Shown here piece after piece: positions 23,285 to 31,468 of a stretch of DNA of 50,223 nucleotides (the first letter of the stretch is position 1; every line of letters starts with the position of its first letter). Both the position numbers and the translations under genes were made by a program. This DNA comes from Poindextera sp036494815 (GTDB lineage Bacteria > Pseudomonadota > Alphaproteobacteria > Caulobacterales > Caulobacteraceae), in assembly GCA_036494815.1 (NCBI GenBank), contig DASXNV010000092.1:1-50223 (forward strand). Reading direction: 5' to 3'. The notes below the pieces were generated by a model. The model searched no databases and was not told where the DNA came from. It saw only the letters and a program-made list of their open reading frames with translations.

Positions 23285-24778
23285 CTACGCAGCGGCGAGC
23301 CGGCGCGTCGCTTCGGCGGCGCCGTGCAGCGCGCCTCGGCGCCCCGGCGCCAGCGCCAGGGCGGCGTTGAATGCGTTAAGCGCTTCACTCGGCCTGTTGA
23401 GCTCCAGGAACAGTTCTCCCAGCTGTTCGCGCGCTGGCACGATCGGCCCCGGCGTCACCGGCAGCTTTTCCAACGCGTCTTCTTCGTCCGCCGCTGCAAT
23501 CAGATCGACGACCGCAAGGCTGGAGTCGCCCGCCACGGCCGCCCGCCAGCCCTCGGCGGACTTTAGCAAGGCGTCCACCTGCGCCGCCCAATAAGAGTCG
23601 CTCGCGGCGCGCAGGGCGTCCCGGCAAGCCCGCAGCTGGGCGATGTCGCCGTCGGCGGAGCCGGGCGAGACAGCGCGCAGCTGGCCCAGCGCGCGGGCCC
23701 ACCAGACGATCGCAGCGACCTGCGGAGCCGAACCCGGCAGAGCGGCCAGCCGCGCCGCCGCCGCCCAGTCGCGACTTTCCACCGCCAGCCGCACGGGCAT
23801 GGCGTTGGCGGCGTAGCCAATCTTGAAGCCCTGCGCCGCCAGAGCGCCCATGCCTTGAAGGCTCGCCACCACCTGCGCCGCATCGGCCGTGCGGCCACGC
23901 TGAAGGTAGGCGTAGGTCAGATAGTCCATGGCGTGCAGTTCCTCGCCGACATCGCCCTGGGCCTTGGCGGCGGCGCGGGCGGCAAGGTTCGAGGCGATGG
24001 AATCGTCCCACAGCCCGAGGCGGGTGAAGATGTGCGACGGCATGTGCAGGGCATGGGGCGCCGCGGGTGCGATCCCTGCATAGGCGCGCGCCGCGGGTAG
24101 ACCGCGCTGGGCCAGTTCGGCGCTGTCATAGGCATGGATAAGGTAGTGCGGCACGCCGGGATGCTGCGGCTGCCGCTTCCAGATCGGCTCGAGAATGTCG
24201 GCTGCGCGCTTCTGTCGGGCATGGGTGCGGTCGGCTGGCGAGGCCGTGGCCACCAGCGACAGGGCGTAGAATATCTGAGCTTCGTCGTCGCCGGGATTGT
24301 CGCGCGCAATGGCGGCCATGGCGTCGGAGTAGCGCAGGGCCCTCGCCGCGGGCGCGGCGTGATCCGCGTCCGCATAGTAAGAGCCGAGCGCTGCGATGAA
24401 GGCCCTCTCGCGCGGCGTTCCGGTCGCCAGTGTGGTGGCCTTGCCGACCTCCGCCGCGCCGCCGGCCAGTGAGGCCCCGGCCGGCGGGTCCCAGAGCTGG
24501 TGATAGTGGGTCATGGCGCGGCCCCAGTGGGCCATGGCGCAAGTCGGGTCGCGAGCGGAGACGCCAGCGAATCCCTGGTCGGCGGCGTCGTAGGCGAAGG
24601 AATGCAGCAGGGCGACCGCCCGATCGAAGTCGGCGTCCACCGCCGGCGCGCAACTGGTGGCGAAATGGACGGCCCCAAGGCGCTCAGGCGCGGGGTGATT
24701 ATGATGCTCTTCCTGCGCGGCGACCGGGGTAGCCAGCACCAGGGCTATGGTCATAGCGGCAATCCGTCTCGCCATCAT
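23285..24778 (-). CDS. Exported TPR-repeat protein
   Basis: A 497-residue exported protein with a signal peptide ending TPVAAQEE and a mostly helical body of TPR-type repeats. It carries conserved-looking blocks of a bacterial family with many aromatic and histidine residues: CAMAHWGRAMTHYHQLWDP (about residues 79-97), HPGVPHYLIHAYD and APHALHMPSHIFTRLGLWDD, which could form a ligand or metal site. The C-terminal part is an ordinary TPR (LGELFLELNRPSEALNAFNA). The start is the first ATG of an ATGATG pair at 24778, preceded by GGGGAGAG; the frame runs on to 24820 without a match. Precise function is unknown. Confidence 0.87.
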   Translation of the reverse strand: MMARRIAAMTIALVLATPVAAQEEHHNHPAPERLGAVHFATSCAPAVDADFDRAVALLHSFAYDAADQGFAGVSARDPTCAMAHWGRAMTHYHQLWDPPAGASLAGGAAEVGKATTLATGTPRERAFIAALGSYYADADHAAPAARALRYSDAMAAIARDNPGDDEAQIFYALSLVATASPADRTHARQKRAADILEPIWKRQPQHPGVPHYLIHAYDSAELAQRGLPAARAYAGIAPAAPHALHMPSHIFTRLGLWDDSIASNLAARAAAKAQGDVGEELHAMDYLTYAYLQRGRTADAAQVVASLQGMGALAAQGFKIGYAANAMPVRLAVESRDWAAAARLAALPGSAPQVAAIVWWARALGQLRAVSPGSADGDIAQLRACRDALRAASDSYWAAQVDALLKSAEGWRAAVAGDSSLAVVDLIAAADEEDALEKLPVTPGPIVPAREQLGELFLELNRPSEALNAFNAALALAPGRRGALHGAAEATRRLAAA

Positions 24779-25141
24779 TCGCTCTCCCCGCGCCGCTCTG
24801 CGCCAGGGCATCATAGCCACCCCTGCGATCCGAGTAGAGCAAAGATCCGGGCCGGCGGCGGCTTCGTGTCAGCAGGCGGCTGCGCCCTATTGGATCGCCT
24901 CGTTCCCCGGATCGATACCGATTGCGACGATCGGCGCGCGATTCCGCTCCCCAAGCGTTTCCCATTGGGAATGACCGGTTTCGGCAAATCCAGGCCGCCG
25001 AGCTCGATCTATCACTTGGACCGGTATTGTTGAGACCAGGACCCCACTCCGAGTGGCGAGGATGCGCCATTCGCCTCGGCCGGGCGGCCCCACCGGCCAT
25101 CGTCCGTCAATTGACAGTGACGTGGACACCGCCCGATAGAG
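24779..25141. other. Gap of about 360 bases
   Basis: No gene recognised. A 16-base stretch at 25019-25034 recurs with one mismatch at 42984-42999. A candidate -10 (TATGAT on the minus strand, near 24810-24815) stands before the TPR gene, without a good -35. Confidence 0.3.
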
Positions 25142-25240
25142 TCAAGGCCGGCGGTCGGACTGCAGATATCGCTCGAACCAAGCCACGGTTCGCTCCAAGT
25201 CGTCGATCTAGTTTTCGCGCTTGGCGTGGCCACCTCTATT
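25142..25240 (-). pseudogene. C-terminal tail of an S9-type prolyl oligopeptidase-like hydrolase
   Basis: The minus strand encodes GGHAKREN, a TAG, then IDDLERTVAWFERYLQSD and a stop. This matches the end of S9 peptidases, where the catalytic histidine sits in a GH motif shortly before EN-x-IDxLERTxxWFxRYL. The expected arginine codon after EN is TAG. Nothing of the rest of the gene is present: the 5' side runs into the 3' end of the TonB_C gene at 25236. It is a leftover after deletion or replacement. Confidence 0.6.
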
Positions 25241-26531
25241 TAGGTGTTTGCGGCCCGTTCGGGGCTGCGACCGGAAGCGGACCGGACGCGGCGTTCCCGG
25301 GGGCACTCCAAACGATAGTTTTGGTGATTTCCTGGCCGATTTTCACGCCAGCGCGGGCTGTATTTGGATCCATCCTCACCGTATTGGCGACGTTCAAGGT
25401 GGCTGCGCCAAAGCCGAAATCCGCAGGCGTTTCTTCCGCGATCGCGCAATCGTAAAGACGCCAAGCGTCATTTGGCGTCAGGCCGGGGCCAATTGTGCAA
25501 CGGAACGTCGCGTTGCCGCTGACTCCCATCCGCATGGCGCGGTCTGGAAAGTACCGTGCCAAATCCATGATTTGACTTGGTGGGGGCGCCCCCGTCGTCC
25601 CATTTCCGCCGGTGAACGGTTCGAAACGAATTTCACCAGCGGCATTCACCCAAATGGGCTTGCTCTGAATCATGATGCCGGCGCCCGTTGCTGTCGGTGC
25701 AAGGGCGACCAGATCAGCTTTTTCTGGGACGACGCCAGCATAGAAACCATCGATCTGCTCCGTCGTCTGAGGGCCGGACGGTAGCGACAGTCGCTCGCCG
25801 GTCTTACCGACTGGGATCAGGGTGACAAGGCCGTTCTGAATTGGCATGTGGAAGCCGCCGCTGGGGTCGGCGAATATATTGATATGGCCTACCGCGGTCT
25901 GATGTCCGTAAGCAGAGAGCTTGACCAGTATGTTCGCCGCCAAATGACGCTTGCCGTTGAACGTATCGAAGACCCAAGCGTAAAATTCATAAGTCAGGAC
26001 CATGGGAGCGCCGAGGCTGGCCGGCCCGTGATCGACGCTGACGCCAACCGCCCGGGGCGTGTCCGAGTTGAACGACAAATTCGTCGACATCAGGCTGTCG
26101 CCAAGTGGGACCCAATAGTTGGCACCGCCAAGAGCCGGAAAACAAACGGTTGCGAATTTCCCACCCGGCCCCATGCGCGGTGCGCACCAGGTTATGACGT
26201 TCGACCCACCGATAGCGTGCATAGGGATGCCGAACACATATTGGCCAGCGACGATGCGGTCTTCATCGGCCAGTCCCTTGCGGACCACGTCGGTCTTCAG
26301 CACGCCGGTTAGGCTGTGCATGATGGGGATGTCAGCGATCGATTGACCATGCTGAATCTGGCCAGACTTGAACCCTTCGGCGAGGCCTGTGTCGACCAGG
26401 GGCGCCGCAATCATGTTTTCGACTTGAGGTGCGATCGGCACGTCCGACGGGCCGAGTGCGTGAGCGCCCAACGGAAGGACAAAGGCGAGGCTCGCTGCAA
26501 TGGCCAGGACGCGTTTCAAACCCATACTCAT
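25236..26531 (-). CDS. Exported protein with C-terminal TonB_C-like domain
   Basis: A 431-residue exported protein; signal peptide SLAFVLPLGAHA. The middle part (about residues 40-310) is not recognised, but is rich in beta-type sequence. The last 100 residues show the layout of a TonB C-terminal-like domain: ARYFPDRAMRMGVSGNATFRC, then DCAIAEETPADFGFGAATL and a proline-rich closing strand. Such domains occur in secreted Caulobacter proteins without the TonB membrane anchor. The start is at 26529-26531 (GGGG upstream); a second ATG two codons later is equally possible. A nested inverted repeat at 26602-26652 lies in its likely leader, and a peptidase tail remnant abuts its 3' end. Confidence 0.8.
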   Translation of the reverse strand: MSMGLKRVLAIAASLAFVLPLGAHALGPSDVPIAPQVENMIAAPLVDTGLAEGFKSGQIQHGQSIADIPIMHSLTGVLKTDVVRKGLADEDRIVAGQYVFGIPMHAIGGSNVITWCAPRMGPGGKFATVCFPALGGANYWVPLGDSLMSTNLSFNSDTPRAVGVSVDHGPASLGAPMVLTYEFYAWVFDTFNGKRHLAANILVKLSAYGHQTAVGHINIFADPSGGFHMPIQNGLVTLIPVGKTGERLSLPSGPQTTEQIDGFYAGVVPEKADLVALAPTATGAGIMIQSKPIWVNAAGEIRFEPFTGGNGTTGAPPPSQIMDLARYFPDRAMRMGVSGNATFRCTIGPGLTPNDAWRLYDCAIAEETPADFGFGAATLNVANTVRMDPNTARAGVKIGQEITKTIVWSAPGNAASGPLPVAAPNGPQTPK

Positions 26532-26601
26532 CGCCCCAAATTCCCCTGATCTGCCTGTTAAAGCGGCTTGGCAAACCCGTTCGGAAGCAGACGCCCTGCA
26601 A

Positions 26602-26652
26602 CCCAAGCTCGCACGAAGCGGCGAGCACAGGGTGCCGCTTTCCTAGCTTGGG
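26602..26652. repeat. Nested inverted repeat (two stacked stems)
   Basis: Outer arms CCCAAGCT and AGCTTGGG are perfect over 8 bp; inner arms AAGCGGC and GCCGCTT are perfect over 7 bp; they are separated by internal loops of 6 and 4 bases and an 11-base apical loop. It lies about 70 bases before the start of the TonB_C-domain gene and would fold in its mRNA leader. Confidence 0.55.
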
Positions 26653-26855
26653 CTTCGCGTGCGGCTTAGATATTTGTGAGTCGCGGCCCCAGATTGGCTA
26701 TCGGCCGGTCGATGGACCCGGAGGCCGGTAAATCAACGCCCAATTGGTGGTCAGGGGCAAAGACGTAAAAACCCTAAGCCGACTCTGCGATCAATCGGCG
26801 GAGTCGCTGAGCTTCAGAGACCTTTGCCGAATTGCCCACGAGCACGGCGTCCGAG

Positions 26856-27455
26856 CTATGACAATTGAGTCAAAGGCGCATTTGACTTCCGCAGCTCCCA
26901 TGCCGTCCGGATGCCACGAACGTCACAGCGCCAGGCTGGGAGCGTCAGGGTGATGGCCAAGGCTTCCAACTGCGAAACCGCGCCCAATATGAACACTCCG
27001 AACTGAAGCAGTCCGCCCGCCCCGGTGATCAGCAACTGGGTGAGCAGGGCCCACAAGGCCAACCCGAATAGCTTAGAAAGCAGGTGATGAGGGGACGCCT
27101 CCCTTCCAAACCGCGCGAAGCTGACGAGATGTACGGTCAACTCGATCCCGCCGAGGATAACCACCATCGGCAAGGTGCTCTTCACAAGGTTGGGGTGCAG
27201 GACCAGGACGGCGACTGTCACGCCAATCCAAAACACCAGGTCGGTTCGGCTGTCGAAAGTACGCAGACGATCGGTGACACTGCCGATACGCCGCGCGATG
27301 ACTCCGTCAAAGATGTCTGACAACAAGCCGCCGGCCAGCAGCGCCGCGCAACCGAACCGAGCGGCGGGACCATACGCAAGGGCCAACACCACAACCGCAA
27401 CCCCAGCCAATAGCCTGAAGGCGATGAGCAGGTAGGGGACTGCGGCTAGCGACAT
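26856..27455 (-). CDS. CDP-alcohol phosphatidyltransferase family protein
   Basis: A 199-residue membrane protein of the CDP-alcohol phosphatidyltransferase superfamily, which joins a CDP-linked donor to an alcohol in phospholipid synthesis. The catalytic motif D-G-x2-A-R-x8-G-x3-D-x3-D is present as DGVIARRIGSVTDRLRTFD followed by SRTD, with all aspartates kept but leucine in place of the motif glycine. About five hydrophobic segments surround it. Such a change may alter substrate use; the acceptor cannot be named. The start is ATG 27453-27455. A 15-bp palindrome (27502-27516) stands about 47 bases upstream. Confidence 0.82.
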   Translation of the reverse strand: MSLAAVPYLLIAFRLLAGVAVVVLALAYGPAARFGCAALLAGGLLSDIFDGVIARRIGSVTDRLRTFDSRTDLVFWIGVTVAVLVLHPNLVKSTLPMVVILGGIELTVHLVSFARFGREASPHHLLSKLFGLALWALLTQLLITGAGGLLQFGVFILGAVSQLEALAITLTLPAWRCDVRGIRTAWELRKSNAPLTQLS

Positions 27456-27501
27456 GACCTACCCCGAACCACGGATGTGGTTCGTCTACAAGTGACAGCT
27501 C

Positions 27502-27516
27502 TGCGCTCGGAGCGCA
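27502..27516. promoter_or_regulatory. 15-bp palindrome upstream of the CDP-alcohol transferase
   Basis: TGCGCTC-G-GAGCGCA is a perfect inverted repeat. It may be an operator, but it is short and GC-rich, and no cognate regulator is next to it. The remainder of the gap 27456-27900 holds nothing I can support. Confidence 0.3.
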
Positions 27517-27900
27517 AAGTCGGGCGGTTCCTGAAGCTCCCCCGTTGGGCGCGCCTCCAATGGCTAGTGTGGCCGAGCAGGACAAAGTTCGTGAGCTGCG
27601 GATGCCGGGGTGCATCAAGGCGCTCACGCGACGGTGCGCCCTGCCCCGCCGCGGGTGCTTAGCAATGCAATTCGTGCCGGCTGCGTTGTCCGACCAACCA
27701 CGCCAACCCCGACAACAGCCTCGACATCCCAGGCCTCTCATCGCCGAAATGCAGGCGCGAAATTCGAGTCGCACGTTTAAGATTAGGGCACCGTCACCAG
27801 GATTTCAGTCGCAGAGTTTGCGAACAGCAAGGCCCCTTGCAGGGTAAGGAGTCCGAGTCGCAGGAATGGGAGTCAGCGAAAGGATCCTTCACGGCCGCCG

Positions 27901-28470
27901 TCAGGCGTCGGTGCGATAGAAGAGGACCCGCCCCGTCGGCACGAGCTGCAGAAGGAGGTCGAATTCAGCGAGGTTGGCGGTGAGGACGGCAAAGCCGAGC
28001 TTCTGCGCCTGCAGGAACAGGACACAGTCCTGAAGCGCCTTCAGCTTCGCGTCCCGAGCATACCCCTGGAGCCGGGACAAAATACCGGCGAGGAGTGCGG
28101 CCCGGCCCAAAACCTCGGCGTCGGGCGCGAAAACCCGGTGCTCAGGCATGGCCTCGATCTGATCGCTAACCGCTTCGACCACAGCCGCTGTGCGGGGATC
28201 GTCGGGATCGAGGACGCCGAGGGTGTGCATCAGCTCCTGGATGGCCACTGTCGAGTGGTTGACCTGCCGGGTATCAATGAGCTGCTCAACAAGCCCGGGC
28301 GCACGCCCTTGCATCTGGTCGATGTAGACGCAGGTGTCGAGGAGCAGCGGCTGTCCAGCCAACTCATCGGCGCCGACGAACGGAAGCGCTGCGTCCGGAC
28401 GGCGAGCCAAAGTCCTGCGAGGATCTAGCCGCGCCCAGCGGCGGGCGGCCGCGACATCGAACCCAGCCAC
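27901..28470 (-). CDS. PIN-domain toxin (VapC-like ribonuclease)
   Basis: A 189-residue protein whose core (about residues 42-175) is a PIN domain: LLLDTCVYIDQM holds the first catalytic aspartate, an acidic centre follows (IQELMHT), and LKALQDCVLFLQAQ with VLTANLAEFDLLL gives the later acidic residues. PIN toxins cut RNA with Mg2+. It starts with GTG one base after the antitoxin's stop (TGAGGTG), has no ribosome site of its own and is therefore translationally coupled. An N-terminal 40-residue extension precedes the domain. It fits a group of alphaproteobacterial PIN/antitoxin pairs distinct from classical vapBC in length. Confidence 0.85.
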   Translation of the reverse strand: MAGFDVAAARRWARLDPRRTLARRPDAALPFVGADELAGQPLLLDTCVYIDQMQGRAPGLVEQLIDTRQVNHSTVAIQELMHTLGVLDPDDPRTAAVVEAVSDQIEAMPEHRVFAPDAEVLGRAALLAGILSRLQGYARDAKLKALQDCVLFLQAQKLGFAVLTANLAEFDLLLQLVPTGRVLFYRTDA

Positions 28471-28471
28471 C

Positions 28472-28840
28472 TCAGAAGCCGAGCTTCAGGTCTGGGTCCA
28501 CCTTGCCGCGGATGGCCTTGAAGCTTTCAGCGAACTTGTCCTCCAACGCGATGTTGGCGAGAGCGAATTCGATGAGATCGGTATCCGTTTCAATACCGGT
28601 TCGCGCCTTGGCCTGTTCGACCAAGGCGGGGCTCACGCGACCGCCAATTCGGCCGCTCTTCTCAAGAAGAAGTCCGGATCGCTTGGCGGCCGCCATGACT
28701 GCGTCGACCTGCGTGGCGTGGATCGTCGCAAAGCGCCCAGCCGCTGCATCACGCTTGATCAAGCTCCCGCTGACCACGGCCTTGCCGGCGACCTGGCGCT
28801 TGGCGCCTCCAGTGCGCTCAATTTCGCGGTTCTTAGCCAT
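28472..28840 (-). CDS. Antitoxin of the PIN-domain toxin
   Basis: A 122-residue protein that precedes the PIN toxin. Its middle segment (about residues 60-100: SGRIGGRVSPALVEQAKART, then DLIEFALANIALEDKF) is a predicted helical region like those of antitoxins found with this toxin type, and the C-terminus ends DPDLKLGF. The N-terminal basic part (AKRQVAGKAVVSGSLIKRDA) could bind DNA. It starts at ATG 28838-28840. Direct repeats at 28849-28876 stand just upstream and could be the autoregulatory operator. The assignment rests on context and the helical block. Confidence 0.78.
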   Translation of the reverse strand: MAKNREIERTGGAKRQVAGKAVVSGSLIKRDAAAGRFATIHATQVDAVMAAAKRSGLLLEKSGRIGGRVSPALVEQAKARTGIETDTDLIEFALANIALEDKFAESFKAIRGKVDPDLKLGF

Positions 28841-28848
28841 GGCCGACT

Positions 28849-28901
28849 GTCCAACAAATTACGAATTCGTCCAACATACTCGCTCTAGCCGGCTTGATCA
28901 A
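28849..28901 (-). promoter_or_regulatory. Promoter and repeated operator of the toxin-antitoxin operon
   Basis: On the minus strand a -35 TTGATC (28896-28901), 17-bp spacer and -10 TATGTT (28873-28878) precede two copies of TGTTGGAC (28869-28876 and 28849-28856), exactly 20 bp apart. A 10-bp palindrome ACGAATTCGT (28861-28870) lies between them. Two helical turns between copies suggest cooperative binding by the antitoxin or the complex. Confidence 0.45.
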
Positions 28902-29410
28902 GGAAGGCGCCACCGCCGCGATGTGCCGATCCATAGGCCGGCGCCTCGACCCGTCGCGCATGCTCCGTCGCTAACGGTGGTGATGTCACAGTTCAGCCTA
29001 CTGTTACGGTCGCCCATGGGTTCGGGTCCGGGAGCGGACCCAGCCCGGACACGTCTAACGACTGCTATGAGGCAAATCGCCGGGGGCCAACGGCTCCGCG
29101 GCTATGGCCGCTTATGGCGAGCACCTGCCCCATGACCAACCACCAAGGCTGTTTCGGGCTTGGGCAACGCGCGGGCCGTGCACATTCCAATCTCACACGG
29201 GCCTGGCGCCATATGACGCTCATCCCCTTCGCTCGCCACTCGCGGCCCTGCTCGCGACGCCCGAGCCAGAAACCGCGAGTTTGGCGGGCGCCAGCGCCAC
29301 AGGTTTGCCGACCAACGCCGCAGTTGTGGGCTTTCCGGCCGCTTTAAGGCGCCAAATGCCCAAAAAGTCGGCGCTCCACCGCTAGAATTCAGCAGGCCAT
29401 AGCCGCGGTT
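28902..29410. other. Gap of about 510 bases
   Basis: No gene recognised on either strand; the open frames here are GC-rich shadows. A compact hairpin with 7-bp arms GGGTCCG/CGGACCC and a 4-base loop lies at 29024-29041 without a U-run. No guanidine-type riboswitch core was found before the ABC operon. Confidence 0.35.
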
Positions 29411-29442
29411 CCGTATTACGATATATTCAGTTCGTAATACGG
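29411..29442. promoter_or_regulatory. NikR-type operator of the ABC transporter operon
   Basis: CCGTATTACG and CGTAATACGG form perfect 10-bp arms around a 12-bp centre, i.e. GTATTA-N16-TAATAC, the half-site spacing of E. coli NikR operators (GTATGA-N16-TCATAC). A -10-like TATATT (29422-29427) sits in the centre, so binding would block the promoter. Matching sites stand at 39671-39698 and 42266-42293. Confidence 0.75.
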
Positions 29443-29487
29443 CAGGGTGTTGGTTTAGTGGCTGGTGTCGGTTCGAGCGGGGGGTGC

Positions 29488-30612
29488 ATGAGGGGTTGCC
29501 AAAGGGCGTTACAGGTTCTGGCCACGATCGCGGCGGTTGCGGCCTGTGGCCTGACAACGGCGTCGTGCGAGCGACGACAGAGTGGCGGGAGCGCCGCCTC
29601 GTCAAGCACCGCTTCGCCATCGCCAAACCGGGAATATACGGTCGCCTGGACTATTTACGCCGGCTGGATGCCCTGGCCCTACGCCGAGCAGGCCGGCATC
29701 GTGAAGAAGTGGGCTGACAAGTACGGAGTCAAAATCAAGCTGGTTCAGGTCAATGACTATGTGGAGTCCCTGAACCAGTTCAGCGCCGGCAAGGTCGATG
29801 CGGTGACCTCGACCACCATGGACGCCTTGACCGTACCCGCTGCGGGGGGCCGCGACACCACGGTGCTGATGATCGGCGACTATTCCAACGGCAATGATGG
29901 GATCATCCTGAAGGGAAGCGACAAACTGGCCGACATCAAGGGCCGGCCGGTGAACCTGGTCGAGAACTCTGTGTCGCACTACCTGCTGGCGCGCGGCCTG
30001 GAACAGGCGGGCCTGAAGCTGCCGGACGTAAAGACTATCAACACCTCCGACGCCGACATCGTCGCCGCTTTCGGCGCGCCCCAGACGACGGCGCTGGTCA
30101 CCTGGAACCCTCAGCTTTCAGAGGTTCGCAAACAGCCCGGCGCGCATGAGGTTTTCGATTCCTCCAAGATCCCCGGGGAGATCCTCGACACCCTGGTGGT
30201 CGATACGGGCGCGCTGAAGGCCAATCCGAACCTGGGCAAGGCGCTGACCGGCATCTGGTATGAAACCCTGGCGATCATGAGCCGCGACGATGCTCAAGGC
30301 CGGGCGGCGCGGGCGGCCATGGCCAAGCTTTCCGGAACCGACCTCGCCGGCTTCGAATCCCAGCTGAAATCGACCCACCTCTATTCCGACCCTAAGGCGG
30401 CATCGGCCTTCGCCTCAGATCCGGCCCTGATCACCGCCACCGATCGGGTGCGCCAGTTCAGTTTCGCGCATGGATTGTTCGGACAGGCCGCCCGTTCGGT
30501 GGACGACATCGGCATCGCCTTTCCCAACGGCAAGATCCTCGGCTCACCCGCCAATGTCAGGCTGAGGTTCGATCCCACCTACGTGGCCCTGGCGGCCGAC
30601 GGAAAGCTCTAG
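29488..30612 (+). CDS. ABC transporter substrate-binding lipoprotein (guanidine/urea cluster)
   Basis: A 374-residue periplasmic binding protein of the NitT/TauT (SsuA-like) class, of the type found beside urea/guanidine carboxylase genes. With the ATG at 29488 it has a lipoprotein signal (h-region VLATIAAVAAC). The mature part starts EYTVAWTIYAGWMPWPYAEQ and contains YVESLNQFSAGKVDAVTSTT, GRPVNLVENSVSHYLLARGL and AALVTWNPQLSEV-like segments typical of the fold. An in-frame GTG at 29458 is an alternative start. It is the first gene of the transporter operon, directly behind the NikR-type operator. Ligand is inferred to be guanidine or a related compound from the neighbouring pathway. Confidence 0.88.
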   Translation: MRGCQRALQVLATIAAVAACGLTTASCERRQSGGSAASSSTASPSPNREYTVAWTIYAGWMPWPYAEQAGIVKKWADKYGVKIKLVQVNDYVESLNQFSAGKVDAVTSTTMDALTVPAAGGRDTTVLMIGDYSNGNDGIILKGSDKLADIKGRPVNLVENSVSHYLLARGLEQAGLKLPDVKTINTSDADIVAAFGAPQTTALVTWNPQLSEVRKQPGAHEVFDSSKIPGEILDTLVVDTGALKANPNLGKALTGIWYETLAIMSRDDAQGRAARAAMAKLSGTDLAGFESQLKSTHLYSDPKAASAFASDPALITATDRVRQFSFAHGLFGQAARSVDDIGIAFPNGKILGSPANVRLRFDPTYVALAADGKL

Positions 30613-30646
30613 AGGCCGGCATGACGCCAACCCGACGAGCGCGCTC

Positions 30647-31468
30647 ATGCGCCGATTGCTGAACGTCAGGCCACAAGGCGGCGCGCGCTGGTTGCTCGGG
30701 CTGCTGCCCCTGTTGGCGCTGGCCATGTTCTACATCGCCCTGTCGAGCGCCCGGCACGCAGAGAACCCGAGCGAGAAGATCCTGCCCACGCTTGGCGCCA
30801 TGGTCGATCAGCTGCGCATTATGGCGGTCCAGGTCGATCCGCAGACCGGCGCCATACCGCTTTGGCAGGATACCGCGGCGAGCCTCGGGCGGCTCGGCCT
30901 GGGCCTTTCGATCGCCACGGCCACCACCCTGGTCCTGGGCCTTGTTATCGGCGTCCTGCCGCTGGCGCGCGCGGGTCTTGGGCCCCTGATCGCCGGGATT
31001 GCGGTGATCCCGCCGATCGCCGTCCTCCCGATCCTGTTCATCACCTTCGGCCTGGGTGAAACCGCCAAGATCGTGCTGATCGTCGTCGGCGTCACGCCAT
31101 TCATGGTTCGCGACCTGGCTGGCCATATCGCCGCCATCCCCGAAGAACAGATGGTCAAGGCCCAGACCCTGGGCGCGAGCACGTGGCAGATCGTCCTGCG
31201 CGTGGCGCTGCCTCAGGCCATGCCGCGCCTGCTGGAGAGCCTGCGCCTGTCCCTGGGGCCGGCCTGGGTGTTCCTGATCTCGGCCGAGGCCATCGCCTCC
31301 GACGTGGGGCTCGGCTACCGCATCTTCCTGGTGCGCCGCTATCTGGCGATGGACATCATCTTGCCCTACGTCGCCTGGACGGCGCTGCTGGCGGTTTGTT
31401 TCGACCTGATCCTGCTCACCCTGAGCCGGCGCCTCTACCCATGGGCCCATTCTGCGAGGACCCGGTGA
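30647..31468 (+). CDS. ABC transporter permease (guanidine/urea cluster)
   Basis: A 273-residue inner-membrane permease of the nitrate/sulfonate/taurine type with about six membrane segments. The coupling-helix (EAA) motif is clear: EEQMVKAQTLGASTWQIVLR followed by VALPQAMPRL. It begins 34 bases after the binding-protein stop, and its own stop overlaps the ATPase start (GTGA). It forms the channel through which the binding protein's ligand is passed. Confidence 0.92.
   Translation: MRRLLNVRPQGGARWLLGLLPLLALAMFYIALSSARHAENPSEKILPTLGAMVDQLRIMAVQVDPQTGAIPLWQDTAASLGRLGLGLSIATATTLVLGLVIGVLPLARAGLGPLIAGIAVIPPIAVLPILFITFGLGETAKIVLIVVGVTPFMVRDLAGHIAAIPEEQMVKAQTLGASTWQIVLRVALPQAMPRLLESLRLSLGPAWVFLISAEAIASDVGLGYRIFLVRRYLAMDIILPYVAWTALLAVCFDLILLTLSRRLYPWAHSARTR

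Noticed and set aside
29104..29385. Small gene before the ABC operon
   Set aside because: Overlapping frames on both strands, no ribosome site that stands out and no recognisable motif.
29380..29487. Guanidine-I riboswitch before the ABC operon, suggested by GGTTCCG near 29406-29412
   Set aside because: Only this short stretch matches; the second conserved core is missing and the region is occupied by a long palindrome and the likely promoter.
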